The position numbers were made by a program, and so were the translations under genes. From NCBI RefSeq assembly GCF_000005505.3, contig NC_016131.3, forward strand, positions 40,320,855 to 40,384,854: a stretch of DNA of 64,000 nucleotides, written 5' to 3'. Below are positions 1-11,129 of this stretch, one piece after another (position 1 is the stretch's first letter; each line of letters begins with the position of its first letter). Source of the DNA: Brachypodium distachyon (lineage: Eukaryota; Streptophyta; Magnoliopsida; Poales; Poaceae). The notes under the pieces are model-generated. The model did no database searches. It was not told the DNA's origin and saw only the letters and a list, made by a program, of their open reading frames with translations.

Positions 1-2534
1 GGCAACGACCAAGAAAGAAGAAGATGAGCCGAGATGGGCACTTGGGCTAGCGGCAACTACTGAAATTGCTGGAGATATAGGAGGAGGAAGAAGAGGAAGC
101 GGAGGAGGCTGACGATTTGTATTGAATGGTAGCGGGCAGTGGAAGTGGAAGATGAAGGGGAACGGACAGAAAGTTTGTTCTTCCATATCAGGGCCAAGCT
201 CGGGGCAGATCAAGGCAAAGGGAAGCACCGGGCACATGGAGTCATCGATCGATTTTTTTTCTCCGGCTGCACAGGTCCCTGGAGACTGCTGATGGGCTGG
301 GAACATGGCCTAGGTGCCTGCTGTGGCCCTTGGGTAGAACGCGACACGACCGGCGCACGGTTCGCGGGCGGCACAACACGGGAACGTAACGCGGGGGAAC
401 GGAGCGGTGAATAGAAGGATGAATAGAAGATGGAGAATGCTGACGTGGACGATGACGTGGATAGGCTGCATGCGCAGCTTGCTAAATTTATTGCATTTGG
501 TGGGCTTCAACTTTATAGAGTTATAAGATGTTTCCCGGACCGAAATTTAAAAAGGGACTTTTGCAGAAAACTCTCCGAAACTTCAAACGTTCATATCTTT
601 TAAACCGTGTGGCCAAATTTGAAGTTTCACACCTTTCTGGAATCCTCACAACATGTAGAATCTTTTGGCACAGTTTAATTTTGAATTTAAAAAACTTTAA
701 CAGAACCAAATTACAGAATAATTAATTATGGTTTCAAATTCATATGAATTGTTTCAAAATGATTTTGAACCTGCTAGCATGTTGTAAAATGTCTAAAGGT
801 TACCCTCTGTCCATTAGGATCAGAAGGGAAAATATTTTGTAAATAATCTTGCCACACCAAATTAATCTTGCTCCTTGCCTTATAAAAATCAAATAAGCTT
901 TTAATTAAATCTCACCTTTGTTTTGTACAAAGTAAATATTTTCTTATTAGTTTATAATCTGTCCAAATCTTTTGTAATTGTCAAGTTTAAAACCCAGCTA
1001 AGTATGCATCATCATGACTAATGCATCATGGCATGTTTTTGTATTGAATAGCACGTTTATGTGGGTGTGTATTCTTTTATTTTAGATTGTTTGGAGTGTG
1101 AACCTTGTTGTTGCGAAGAGTGCGAGAACTACCACATCTTTGGACAAGGCAAGTTACACTTTGATCATCTCCCAAATATTTTTACTATGCACTAGTTGCT
1201 TTATTAGTTGCATTAGGAATATTATTTGTATCTCTATGCTAGCTACAAATCGCAGGTAGTATAGTTTACCCTTGCCATTACCATGCTACCAATTTGTCAT
1301 CGATTGTAGTTGAATGCTAAGCTATGGTAGTATCGTGGGGGAATCATTACATCATGATAATATTATGTTTATGGAGAAATGAAATTTTTTATTAGAGTAT
1401 GGCAAAACAGTTAAATTAATAAACCATCCTGGGTGGAGGGCTTTGAGGTTTTAAATGTTATGCGACGTCAGGTTCATTTCTATGGGACCATTTCTATGAG
1501 TCGTCTCTCCGTGGATTCGGGAGCGCCTGCGTCGCAAATGTGGAATGCCACCCGGGGTATCCAGAGACTGGACTAGTTTCCTATTTAGTAAATTCCAATA
1601 CAACCACATGCTAAATGGGTTCTGCGGGATTGAGGAAGTTGTTTGAACCCAGGTCCGGAGAATTGTACTGAGGTAGCATGTGTAGGGGGAGTGTGATTCT
1701 TCCGTGATCTGGGGAATGACTTCTGAAAGTCTTGTAGTCGATGCCGTTGCTACTCTACCCTAAGGACAGCAATGGATTAACATGTCGGTTTCTTGTGGGG
1801 AATGTGTACAACTTCTCGAGAGTGTCAAACTAAGTACTTAGCCGTGTCTCCGGTCATGGACAATTATGAGCAACTGGATATTGGAGCTATAAGGATAGTC
1901 TCACTCATTCCAACTTCATACAAAAACTTGATGGTTTGAACTTGGGATAGGAGCACTCGTTGATGTCTATCTGGTGTCCTTAGTTTAATAGGAGCATGGG
2001 TGTGTCTACCGCATGTCCAACAGTGATAAAACTATTTTGCTTAAAATGATAGGATGAAACAAAGATGCTTTTATGCAAATAGCCTGAACTCCACCTTGCC
2101 AGATTATGCATGTACTTGGTAGGTTCCGATATAACAACTAGTGTTCTTGCCAATACATTCAATGTATTGACCCTAGTGGCTGCATTTTTTGATGATACAG
2201 GAAGCTCTGACAAAGAGTGAGTGTACGTATTTGCCTTGGGGTTACGGGTCTACATTCCAACATGCTCTCACCGTGGTGTTGATGTAGCCCTTGTATCTTT
2301 CGCTTTCCGCTGTTGAACTTTTGTTTTAATTCGAGCTAACCCAAGTGGTTATGCCAGTTTGTAAGTATTCTTAAATTTTGGATATTGCGTTTTGTAATAC
2401 TCTATGATATTACATTTTGAAACTGTGTGTGCTAGTGAGTCGATTCAGGGACTAGCACTAAAAGCACAGTGATCGAACCCTTGTACGGGAGCGGTCGCTT
2501 CAAGGTAGCGAACGTTCGCTCCCTATTCCATCCC
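1..2534. repeat. Repeat-rich non-coding DNA, unclassified
   Basis: No reading frame here looks coding. The first 420 bases are purine- and GC-rich and could be a diverged gene edge, but nothing in them is recognisable. From about 1,080 to 2,530 the sequence reads like non-coding retrotransposon or LTR-type DNA: long, mixed composition, no ORF. It recalls a common rice repeat, but I cannot name the family or fix its ends. Confidence 0.3.
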
Positions 2535-2860
2535 TATTTGCTTTGCATATCAAACGACCAATTTTGCAAGATAAGCAAATATAGCACCTCTTCAATGGTC
2601 TCATGCCAGCAATGGGTACAATAAATTGGTCAAAATTATCTCAAGCCAGTATATATAATTAGCAAAAAAAAATGCATTCTAACAGTAGAAATATTTGCTT
2701 TGCATATCAAACGACACCAAACAAATCCAAAAAATTTAAGACTGGAAAATACAGAATCTCTTCTATGGTCTCCCCTGGATTAGCTATATACACTAACTTT
2801 GGGCAAAATTATCTTAATCCAGCATATATATAATCAGCAAAAAAAAACCTTGAATGGCAA
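2535..2860. repeat. Diverged direct tandem repeat, two units of about 160 bp
   Basis: Unit 1 (about 2,535-2,691) and unit 2 (2,692 to about 2,860) both open with the same run of about 20 bases (TATTTGCTTTGCATATCAAA). Both then carry a CTTC-ATGGTCTC block, an AAAATTATCT block and a TATATATAAT(T/C)AGCAAAAAAA end in the same order. The spacing is alike and the units are clearly diverged, which points to an old local duplication in non-coding DNA. Confidence 0.7.
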
Positions 2861-3602
2861 AGATAAACATATATATTACCTCAACTTCACACACAACTAA
2901 AACATATAGCTTCTGAGCATATGCTTATTTTCTTGTCTTTTATTTGGTCTAATATTTGCACAGAATATTGGGGGAATGTACAACTACAGACAACGAATCA
3001 TTCTCACAAGTTTCTAATAAACACCACGAAAAGGTCACTTGTGGAATCAATCCGGAATAGCTCAAATTTCCTTTTATCTGTTTATATATTCCTTACTGAT
3101 GTTTTTACAACAATGGAACAAATCTGCAATGAAAAGACACAATTAATCATTCCTGGTTCCGATTTGAGATCTCTTCCTCCTTCTCGAGAGTTAGTAGTGA
3201 AGGTGACCTTGGGCGCCAATGAAACTGCACAATTCGGTTAAGAGAAAATTAAAAGGCAGAGCAAACTATAGGTGTTCGTCCAAAGAAGCAAGGATGCACT
3301 GGAAAGCTCAAGTTGGTAAAGGAGTTCCTTTGACGAAACCTTATAAATATGCTTCCCGATGAAAGATCAAATCTTAAAATTAAACATTTTCCATATCATG
3401 GTCGATCGAGCTAACCGATGTCGCAACGAATATGAACCAAAACCCAGATCCAAACTCATTTCAGTTAAGTAAGACAATAATCCAGTGATTAGCTCGCCTT
3501 CCAGTGGTATCATGCAGGCAATACAACGAACACCTATTGTGCGTGACACAGGTGGAGGGGAGAGCAGAGCAATTAGGTGCAGGCAAGCATGGAGGTCGCA
3601 TC

Positions 3603-3923
3603 TTACAGTGTCGAGAAAGGAGATGGCCTCTCGGGTGGTCCGGCAAAACATGTATGTTTCCTTTGCATCCACAGGAATGTGTTAGACATTTTCTCATACC
3701 TTGGTTGATATATAAGTACATAGTGTTCTTGGTATTGAAGACCTGGATGCGGTTCATCCCGTGTCCCTCCGCTCCGGCTGCCACCGCAGCTCCAGCCGCT
3801 CCTGGCTACCAGCTCTTCCTCCTCCTCGACTCGCTGGCGGGCCCTTACCTTTCTGCCGCCCACGAAGTCGGCCTCCGAGCCCTCACTTCCCTTGTCGGGT
3901 CGTAGGCTACCCGTCAAGGGCAT
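3603..3923 (-). CDS. Weak hypothetical gene candidate, divergent from IBR5
   Basis: The open frame begins at an ATG read from 3,923 leftwards. Its first part is acidic and Glu/Gly-rich, as in many grass first exons. Possible GT donors lie after about 3,850 (AAAG/GTAAGG) and after about 3,748 (CCAG/GTCTTC), so the true exon may be shorter. I do not recognise the protein. Support is positional: it lies head to head with the IBR5-like gene, with about 0.9 kb between the two ATGs, and its first exon is GC-rich. Downstream exons are not identified. It could be chance. Confidence 0.25.
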   Translation of the reverse strand: MPLTGSLRPDKGSEGSEADFVGGRKVRARQRVEEEEELVARSGWSCGGSRSGGTRDEPHPGLQYQEHYVLIYQPRYEKMSNTFLWMQRKHTCFAGPPERPSPFSTL

Positions 3924-4198
3924 CGCTTGTGTCTCTCGTGCCTCTCTATTTTTGTGGGAAAGAGGGGGGAGGGAGTGGGTGGGGGCACGACGGCGGTGTG
4001 TTGGGGAACAACGGCGGCGGAGGCAGAAGCGAGGAAGGGCAATGGAGGAGGCGGCGCCTCTCCGGGCGGGGGAAGAGAGAAGGCAATGGCGGCGGCGGTG
4101 ATGCGCAGAGGGAATCGGGCGAATGGGAAGAGAATGCTTTCTTTCGTCCGTTTCGTGTGTACTTTCTTCCGTTTTTGGTATGGGATACAAACGCTTAA

Positions 4199-4828
4199 AG
4201 AATATGGATTATCGACGGAACTTTCTAATGATATATTATTTAATTATTTAATTTATGTTTAGTTAGCTAAATTGATGATTTAGAAATACTGCATGCCTCA
4301 TAGTTTAGGACCGAGGAAATACATCTGAATGTTTATTTATTGTATAAAATAATATTTCTGTTTAGTATTTCTTCCGTCTCAAATTAATTGGTGCCGGTTT
4401 TTTCAAAAAAAATCCATATAAATTTTCGAAATAAAACTGCAGTCCATGTTTTAGTGGAACTTTTGCGAAAACCCTTGTATATTTCGAAATTAACGCCCAG
4501 TTCACGCTTAATTGAAGTCGCGGAGTCCAGATTTATTTCGAAAATTTACAGATTTTTTTTTAAAACCGGCGCCAATTATTTTGGTAAGGAGAGAATTTGG
4601 CAAGGAGAGGGAATAGTACAATTTTATGGCAACTCGGGCGTCCCACCGATCCGATCTGAAAAAAGTCCATAAAATATCTCCAAAATCAAATCAAAATACT
4701 AGGAAAAACCGGAAACGCCTCTTTCTCCTCTTCCAGATCCTTCCTCTCCAGCCCCGTTCCAGCCATCCCCGATTTGACCACTCGCTCTCGGAGCAGAATC
4801 CCCTCGATTCGATCGGTGTGAGGGGGCG
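4199..4828. promoter_or_regulatory. Upstream region of the IBR5-like gene, possibly bidirectional
   Basis: This non-coding stretch separates the weak minus-strand candidate from the IBR5-like ATG at 4,829. The last 150 bases are C/T-rich, typical of a grass 5' leader. No convincing TATA box is placed. Much of the interval is taken up by a degenerate MITE (about 4,365-4,597). Confidence 0.4.
4365..4597. mobile_element. Degenerate MITE with inverted ends
   Basis: The ends are inverted copies. On the left, ATTAATTGGTGCCGG is followed by an A/T run; on the right, CCGGCGCCAATTATT is the reverse complement, again beside a T/A run. The left edge also has a TTCCGTCTCAAA motif of the kind found at Stowaway ends. 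Exact borders and the TA target duplication are not certain. Confidence 0.5.
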
Positions 4829-7800
4829 ATGAGGAAGCGGGAGCGGGAGAACCCGTGCGGGATCTGTGGCCACTACCACAAATACGAGGAGGGAGAGCCG
4901 TGCGGGGTGTGCGGCCACCGCCCGCCGGTGGTAGGGTCCGTGGCGGGGGCGCCGAAGCAGGAGTCGGCGTTCCCCTCCGAGATATTGAAGGACTTCCTCT
5001 TCCTCGGCAGCTACGACAACGCTTCCCGCTCCGAACTCCTCAAGACCATCGGCGTCTCCCACATCCTCAACGTATGCGTGCTTTCGCTTAATAAGCTTAC
5101 GTTGATGCATAGCTTTCATTCTCTGCGTTGGACGATTCGATTGGGCTTGGTTGGCGCACGGGCGTAGGTTCGATGCTGAGCTGAATGATACGCATGCGTA
5201 GGAATGAATGGAAGGGTTTCTATTTTAGGGTCCGTGCGGGCTCTTTTTGTTATCCAATTTTTGTCCAGTTCATCTGTCGTCAGAGGACTCGGTTTCACGC
5301 TGTTGGATTTTTGTAAGTAGGATTGTAGGTTGAGAGAGAGATGGAATGTTCGTTTCACAACCTTCTTGCAACAGAATGAGAGTGATGAGCATGACAGCAG
5401 CAGGCGCAGTGTTCTAGTGTAACGGTTAGTTTTAATTTGTTGTGCTTAGTGTTGAAGGTGATGGGGGGCCAAATGTCCCGAAATGTTGTTTTGAAACCTC
5501 CCTGCACTTGCATGCTTCTTTCGTTACTTTTTGTACTTATTGTTGAAGGTGATGATCCAGAGCGGCAAATGTTCAGACATATTGTGTTCAATCCCATCTT
5601 GTTTTTTGCTCAAATAAACTTTGTGGGCTGATGGTAGATTGTTGGTGTATTACATGAAGTGAAGTCGACAATATCTTGCAAAACTTTGTTCTTCTTGAGT
5701 CATTGTGGACAAATTGGATTTATTTGCATCTGTGTTGCATGGAGTTTAGTTGGATATTGAGTTAGGGTGGGTGTGCATACGTCCAGTTTTTAAAATCGTT
5801 GATTAGTTTGCATAACCCTCTCTTTATGCTAGATTTGGATGGTTCGTTTAATCTGCTTTCTGAATACAAATATTCGGAATCTGTTAGACTGGTGCTCCAG
5901 GGATACTGACTAGAGTATTTTTAGAATTGCTTCGGCATCTGAAAACGTTGAATATTTCGCATGCCTTAAAAAAATTGCTGGCAAGAAGTTTAGTTTTAGC
6001 GCTTAAAAATGTTTAGCGGTAAAATTAAACCAGAACAGCAAAGATCTTTAAAATGCTAAGAGTAGTTAAGAAAATATCAATGCTAAGGAGAATGTTCTAA
6101 ACTGCAACTAGCAATTAAATCCTTTCAGATGAAGAGGAATAAAATATTAATCACTATATTAATGTGCATAAACTAAACATCAGTGCACTAACAAATTTTT
6201 CTCGTACTGTGTTAATTGATTGATCCATTTCTCTGAACTTCATTTACTGGACGAAAGAGAGCACATCATCCAAGCCCGCAATCACCAAATTCAATCTGTC
6301 AATGCATCATTTTTCATATTGGATTTGATGATTCACAGGAGATACTACTGGCTTGCTTAGAAATTTGGGGAAGTGTTGCATGTTATGACCTGTGCCTCTA
6401 CCTCATACGATGATGACTTCCAGGCATACAACATTACTAGTAACTAAGGTTCTAAATCACAGGTTATAACTATGGCAGCTATTGCTATGTATCATGGGAG
6501 CTGTTCCACGTAGTATCTTATTAACAATAGAAAATAATACTAGATACAATAAATACTAAAGTCACATCAAATATATTAGCGAAACACAGTGTTTACAAGT
6601 ACTATTATACGTCCATAAGCACCATAATTCAAGTATGGAACCAATCAAAGTAGAATTGCAATCTCTATTTTGCCTTCTGGTAAAGTTGTATTTCGAAATA
6701 AACATTCTATTTTGTAATAATGTTTATATGGATGGCTGAGCTATTAGAAGTATAGCAGGACATTAGCTTGTCGCTTAGCGTTTAGGGTCCCAAAAGTACA
6801 CTATAGCTAGCTATTTAGAACTTTGGTAGTAACTTTGGCTCACTGACCGATCACACTAACAGAACTGTGCCCCCCGTCTAGTCTTCTGACAAAAAAGTGG
6901 TGAATTGCCACTTCTTTCCTTGTCCAAAGAAGGCTGATGCAGACTGGTCTATCGTGATTTTCAACCGGAGCATCATGATGTAAAATGCCTCTACCTCATT
7001 GTGTTCAACAATGCTCCACTGGGTCGCGGGGGTTCATAAAGACCACAACCTTCGCTTGTGAAGGTGACATGAGAGAGAATCTAACAGGCAAATGAGAGAG
7101 AAAGCGGCAGTGGAATGTGGGATTTGGGGTGCAACCAAGTTTCAAAAGCCCATCTCCACTCTATTATTTTAATACAGAGTTGTGGTTGCCTCTCCATGCG
7201 CCACATACAGTCTCCGTGCAGAAGGGCGACTGAGCCTGGCAGGGTGCGACATGGGCTAAGGTGAGGTGTTTAATCGAAGGAGAAAGAGGTGGAGGATAGC
7301 AGAGGAAGACAATGCAGGAAAAACATAGTGGGAGTTTAGGAGCGAGCTGATCCTACGATTCTTTGTTTAGATATCATCTTTAGCCATTGATTCTTTGCTA
7401 GTGCTATACATTGGAAACCTGAATTAGAACCACTGGAAGTATAATTGTGATAAGTACTTCCTCCGTCCCAGTATATGAGGCACGCACGCGTCCCAAGAAC
7501 GTTAATTTAACTACCAAAATATAAATTATATGACGTAAAAATATATATCATTAAAAAGTTCATTTGACTACGAATCTAATGATATATTTTTTATGAAATA
7601 TAATTTATATTTTGCTAGTTAAATTGTGATCTTGGGATGCGTACCTGCCTCATATAGTGGGACAGAGGGAATATTACATTTGGATTGAATAGTTAAGGCT
7701 CCAGTCGTTTAGTTGTAGATCCATGTGACATAGTGATGTTTTCTGAGGTTTGTCATCTGAAACTTTGCAACTATTCTTGTTTGTTAGAAAAAGAAATGAC

Positions 7801-9666
7801 ATCTTACAGCTCTTTATGTGGCTGTGACACTGGCAGACTATGGCTGTGTTTCGTATTACGGTGAATTCTTCTCATAAACCCATTTTCCACACTCGCCTTT
7901 GCCTATTTTATTGTTTGGCCCACCAACTTTTTCCTGCTTTCGTGTCTATTTTCTCACAGCGAATTATAAGATATATCAGCAACAGCAAACTAGGCCTACA
8001 TTTGTGCCAAAACGTTTACTATCTGATCTTGGGCTGATACTCTGTTGTGTAAACACATGTCACATGTCTTCTGAAACTCTGAAAATACTCCTGTTCTATT
8101 TGGAACTGACATGAAATTTTACAATGCTTTTTACCTGACAGACTGTACCCTTATGCCAAAACCTTTACCGGAATTCATTCACTTATCACTGCCTTCAAGA
8201 CGACAAGACATTGCAGTTTGATGACGCAATCCAGTTTCTAGGTATCACTGTTGTTCTCCCAGTCCTCGGCCTGCAACAGTAGACTTGAAATATCTTTAAC
8301 ATTTCCATTGTTCTATCCTGCAAGATTGACAATGTGGCAGATATTCTCTATCTCGTAGCATAAAAATTCTCCACTCTCAATCTACCAATGTATATGGTTT
8401 CTATGATTATATTTTAAACTTATGTTCTGTAGACACCCTTGTAATTTTATTCTTCTCTCTTCCAGTCCCCCTTCCATGCATGCCCCCTTCACATATTGAG
8501 CATAGGTTTATTTGGTTCTCAGGCCGTTGAGCATAGGTTAATCTGGTGTGTAGTCAATAAGGGCATCCTATACCTACTTATTTTGTTATTTTCAACTTCA
8601 GAACAATGCGAGAGGGATAAAGCACGTGTTCTAGTCCATTGCATGTCAGGGAAAAGTAGGTGTGTACATGTAACATTAATTCTCATTAGCAGTTGATTGT
8701 TTCTGATATTCTTGGACTTCTTTGACTAATGCTTTCAGAACACATTGATCAGGTCAGCTGCCTTTGTGATAGCCTTCTTGATGAAGTCCAGAGGCTGGAG
8801 ACTTGCACAATGTTTTCAATGGGTGAAAGAACGGAGACCACAAGTGCAACTGGCTGATGGTAACTTCTTACCTTTTATAGACTTCTGCTCACATTCAAGA
8901 TGACTCGTTCTAAAAAACTGATAGAAAATCTAAATATGAAATTTACAATGTTGATCTGCTGTAAGGTGGTACTAAACAGCGCAAAACTTTTCATGGTATG
9001 CTGTTAAGGGTGAATGGAATTAGCAAATAGCATTGAACTAATCAATTTATGCTGTTAAGAGGGAAACTGGACTTATGACTTATGAGCGTCCGACTTACGC
9101 ATATTTAGAAGGTTTTATATGGTCCAGTGTACAATTACCACTGAACTACTCATCAGTTTGCTTGAGAGCATCAAAATGCAATTAGTGAACAGTTGAGCTG
9201 CCGCCATGCGTAAATTAATCAGCAATTGAGCTTTTATCTTGAAAGTCCGACTGCATAAATACTTCTCTCTAGCATATTTAGATTATATAGTAAGTATGAA
9301 GTATGAACATCATGGTGGACTAAAGAAAGTTGTTTTACTTTTTTTTCTACAGCGGCACAGCAGCAGTTGATGGAGTACGAACAGAAGCTTTTTAGTTCCA
9401 ATGTCTGCGTGCCAGCTCAATATTTTGCTCCAACAGATACGTTCCCTTCTCTTGGATTTGGTTTTCCAAAACCGTCAGGGGAAGTCCAGGTGCCTACCTT
9501 TAACCAGCAGGCTCCAGCATCCATCTTTGAGCGGGTCAGCCCGAGCAACATTCCGACTAATTTCACATTTGGAGCTGAAAGAATTACCGAAGCGGAGCTC
9601 CCAGATAGCAATAACTTTGGTGTGGTCAACTTGTCTGGGAGTGATAACATGATGGACAGCTCCTAG
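4829..9666 (+). CDS. IBR5: IBR5-type dual-specificity protein phosphatase
   Basis: Five exons join in frame: 4829-5071, 8142-8241, 8602-8659, 8753-8859 and 9353-9666, giving 273 residues, with GT-AG at every junction. The N terminus has two CxxC pairs (C10/C13 and C25/C28) in the MRKRERENPC...CGVCGH block shared with Arabidopsis IBR5. The phosphatase signature is H127-C-M-S-G-K-S-R134, with C128 the expected nucleophile. The C-terminal tail carries the conserved GFGFPKP and FTFGAE patches. Arabidopsis IBR5 acts on a MAP kinase (MPK12) and affects auxin and abscisic acid responses; the role here is inferred from that. After the signature this protein has Ser-Ala where I recall Ser-Pro in Arabidopsis. 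Intron 1 is about 3.07 kb and holds at least one MITE. No lesions seen; the gene looks intact. Confidence 0.95.
6441..6835. mobile_element. Possible MITE in IBR5 intron 1
   Basis: The left end (GTTCTAAATC followed by a TATAACTATGGC block) and the right end read in reverse complement (GTTCTAAATAGC followed by CTATAG) look like diverged inverted termini about 395 bp apart. The interior is non-coding. Borders and target duplication are unclear. Confidence 0.35.
7457..7671. mobile_element. Stowaway-like MITE in IBR5 intron 1
   Basis: The 215-bp element is bounded by TA on both sides (7455-7456 and 7672-7673). Its inverted ends pair over about 26 bases: left CTTCCTCCGTCCCAGTATAT, right the reverse complement of a GTGGGACAGAGGGAA end. 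The CTCCGTCCCA core and TA target are Stowaway (Tc1/mariner) hallmarks. The interior is AT-rich and largely self-complementary. Confidence 0.85.
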
Positions 9667-11129
9667 GTTGCTTTTGCAATGATAGATTTCTCGGGATGTT
9701 TTAGATTTCTGAGTAGAAAAGTTGCGATTTTTGTACGGGTTTGTGTGATCATTTTGACCATTGATATTTTGTGCATTTTAAGAGGCACTGGTGTGCTGTT
9801 ATTCAACTTTTGTAGGGTAATTCAAATGAACTGAAATTACGCCGGAAGTTGAGTAGAAGCTACATATGTGCTTGTTAAATTGTATTCCTTCCGTTCCATA
9901 ATTCTTGTTGAAATATTACATGTATCTAGACGCTTTCTAAAAATAGATGCATCCATTTTTAGACAAATTTGATACAAGAATTATGGAGGGGGTACAGATT
10001 TGTGTGAAGCATGGCTCAAAATCTTTTGACGACGACGAGGGATACCGATCTCTGGTGTCCGAACGGACCAGCCAACCACCACTGATTAAAGTAATCTGGT
10101 TCGTTGATTAATCTTTACAATGTACTACGTGCACTTCTCCATACAAATGGCCCTCCTGATTTCTATTTGCTTCCTAAAACTGCCTGAACCCTAGATCACG
10201 CTTCATTTCAGTACCATAAGATCACGCTTCCGCTCAAATTTTTTTACGTAAAAATGTAAAAAAGGAAAGCAAAGAAAAAAAGTTAAAGTACAAGGATGAA
10301 AAAAGAAAAGAGTAAGATAAATTACGAATAATAAGCAGCCTGCTGCTTACGTGCTTTCTCACACATTTCAAAAATTCAAGTTTAACTGCTAATTAGATCA
10401 ATAATACAGTATATTTTGTGTACCACAAAAATTGTATCATACCCAATTTTATATACAGTATATAAATTCATATCAAAAGAAATACATATATAATATAGCA
10501 CTCCATATAACTTTTATGTCACATGATCCATATATTATCAATGTAGTTGGTCAAATAAAATCTTTGAGTGCATGCTAGATTCTTGTCCAGTACTACCAGG
10601 TATACGTTCTTGTCTAGTAACAACCCAATTGGAGATCAGTTTTCCTTCGATCCCCTCCAATCCTCTCAAACCCCCATGTAACCGAGCAAGCTTTCCCTGT
10701 GATGCGCGCGCTCCCAAAATATTTGGGTGGAAATTAAAGGAGGCAGCCCCGTCGCTGAGCACTCGGCAAGTCACATCCCGGCCCAAAGTGTGGAAATGAC
10801 AAATAGAGCTGAAGGAAATTTATTCATTGATTTCCCGTAAACAATATAGCTGTGAGCCTGTAACAACGAAGACAATTTATCCGTTCGTTCCTTGTAAACA
10901 AATAGAATCATGACAATTATCTGCTGCAGAGTCGATTACTTCTGTGCAAAGCACGAATATGTACTAACAGACTTGCCCTTCATCTACAATTCCCATCTGC
11001 GTATAAACGCTTCTCTGCTTGCTATACACAAAACAAACACTTCATTGCATAGGTCTGCAAAACAAAGATATCGCAAAGAGTTTGCATGCCTGCCATCTTT
11101 GAAAACTGGCAGCTCATCTAGCATCACAC
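9667..11129. other. Intergenic region between convergent IBR5 and TIG
   Basis: No coding frame is credible here. It should contain the 3' UTRs of both convergent genes. Apart from a small MITE at 9,885-9,992, the sequence is AT-rich with no structure I can support. Confidence 0.6.
9885..9992. mobile_element. Small Stowaway-like MITE
   Basis: TA dinucleotides flank a 108-bp element (9883-9884 and 9993-9994). The left end TTCCTTCCGTTCCATAATTC pairs with the right end GAATTATGGAGGGGG in reverse complement. It lies about 220 bp past the IBR5 stop codon, so it may fall in the 3' UTR. Confidence 0.8.

Noticed and set aside
2921..3241. 106-codon plus-strand frame, at first taken for an organelle DNA insert
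   Set aside because: No match I can name to a plastid or mitochondrial protein, and no flanking organelle sequence.
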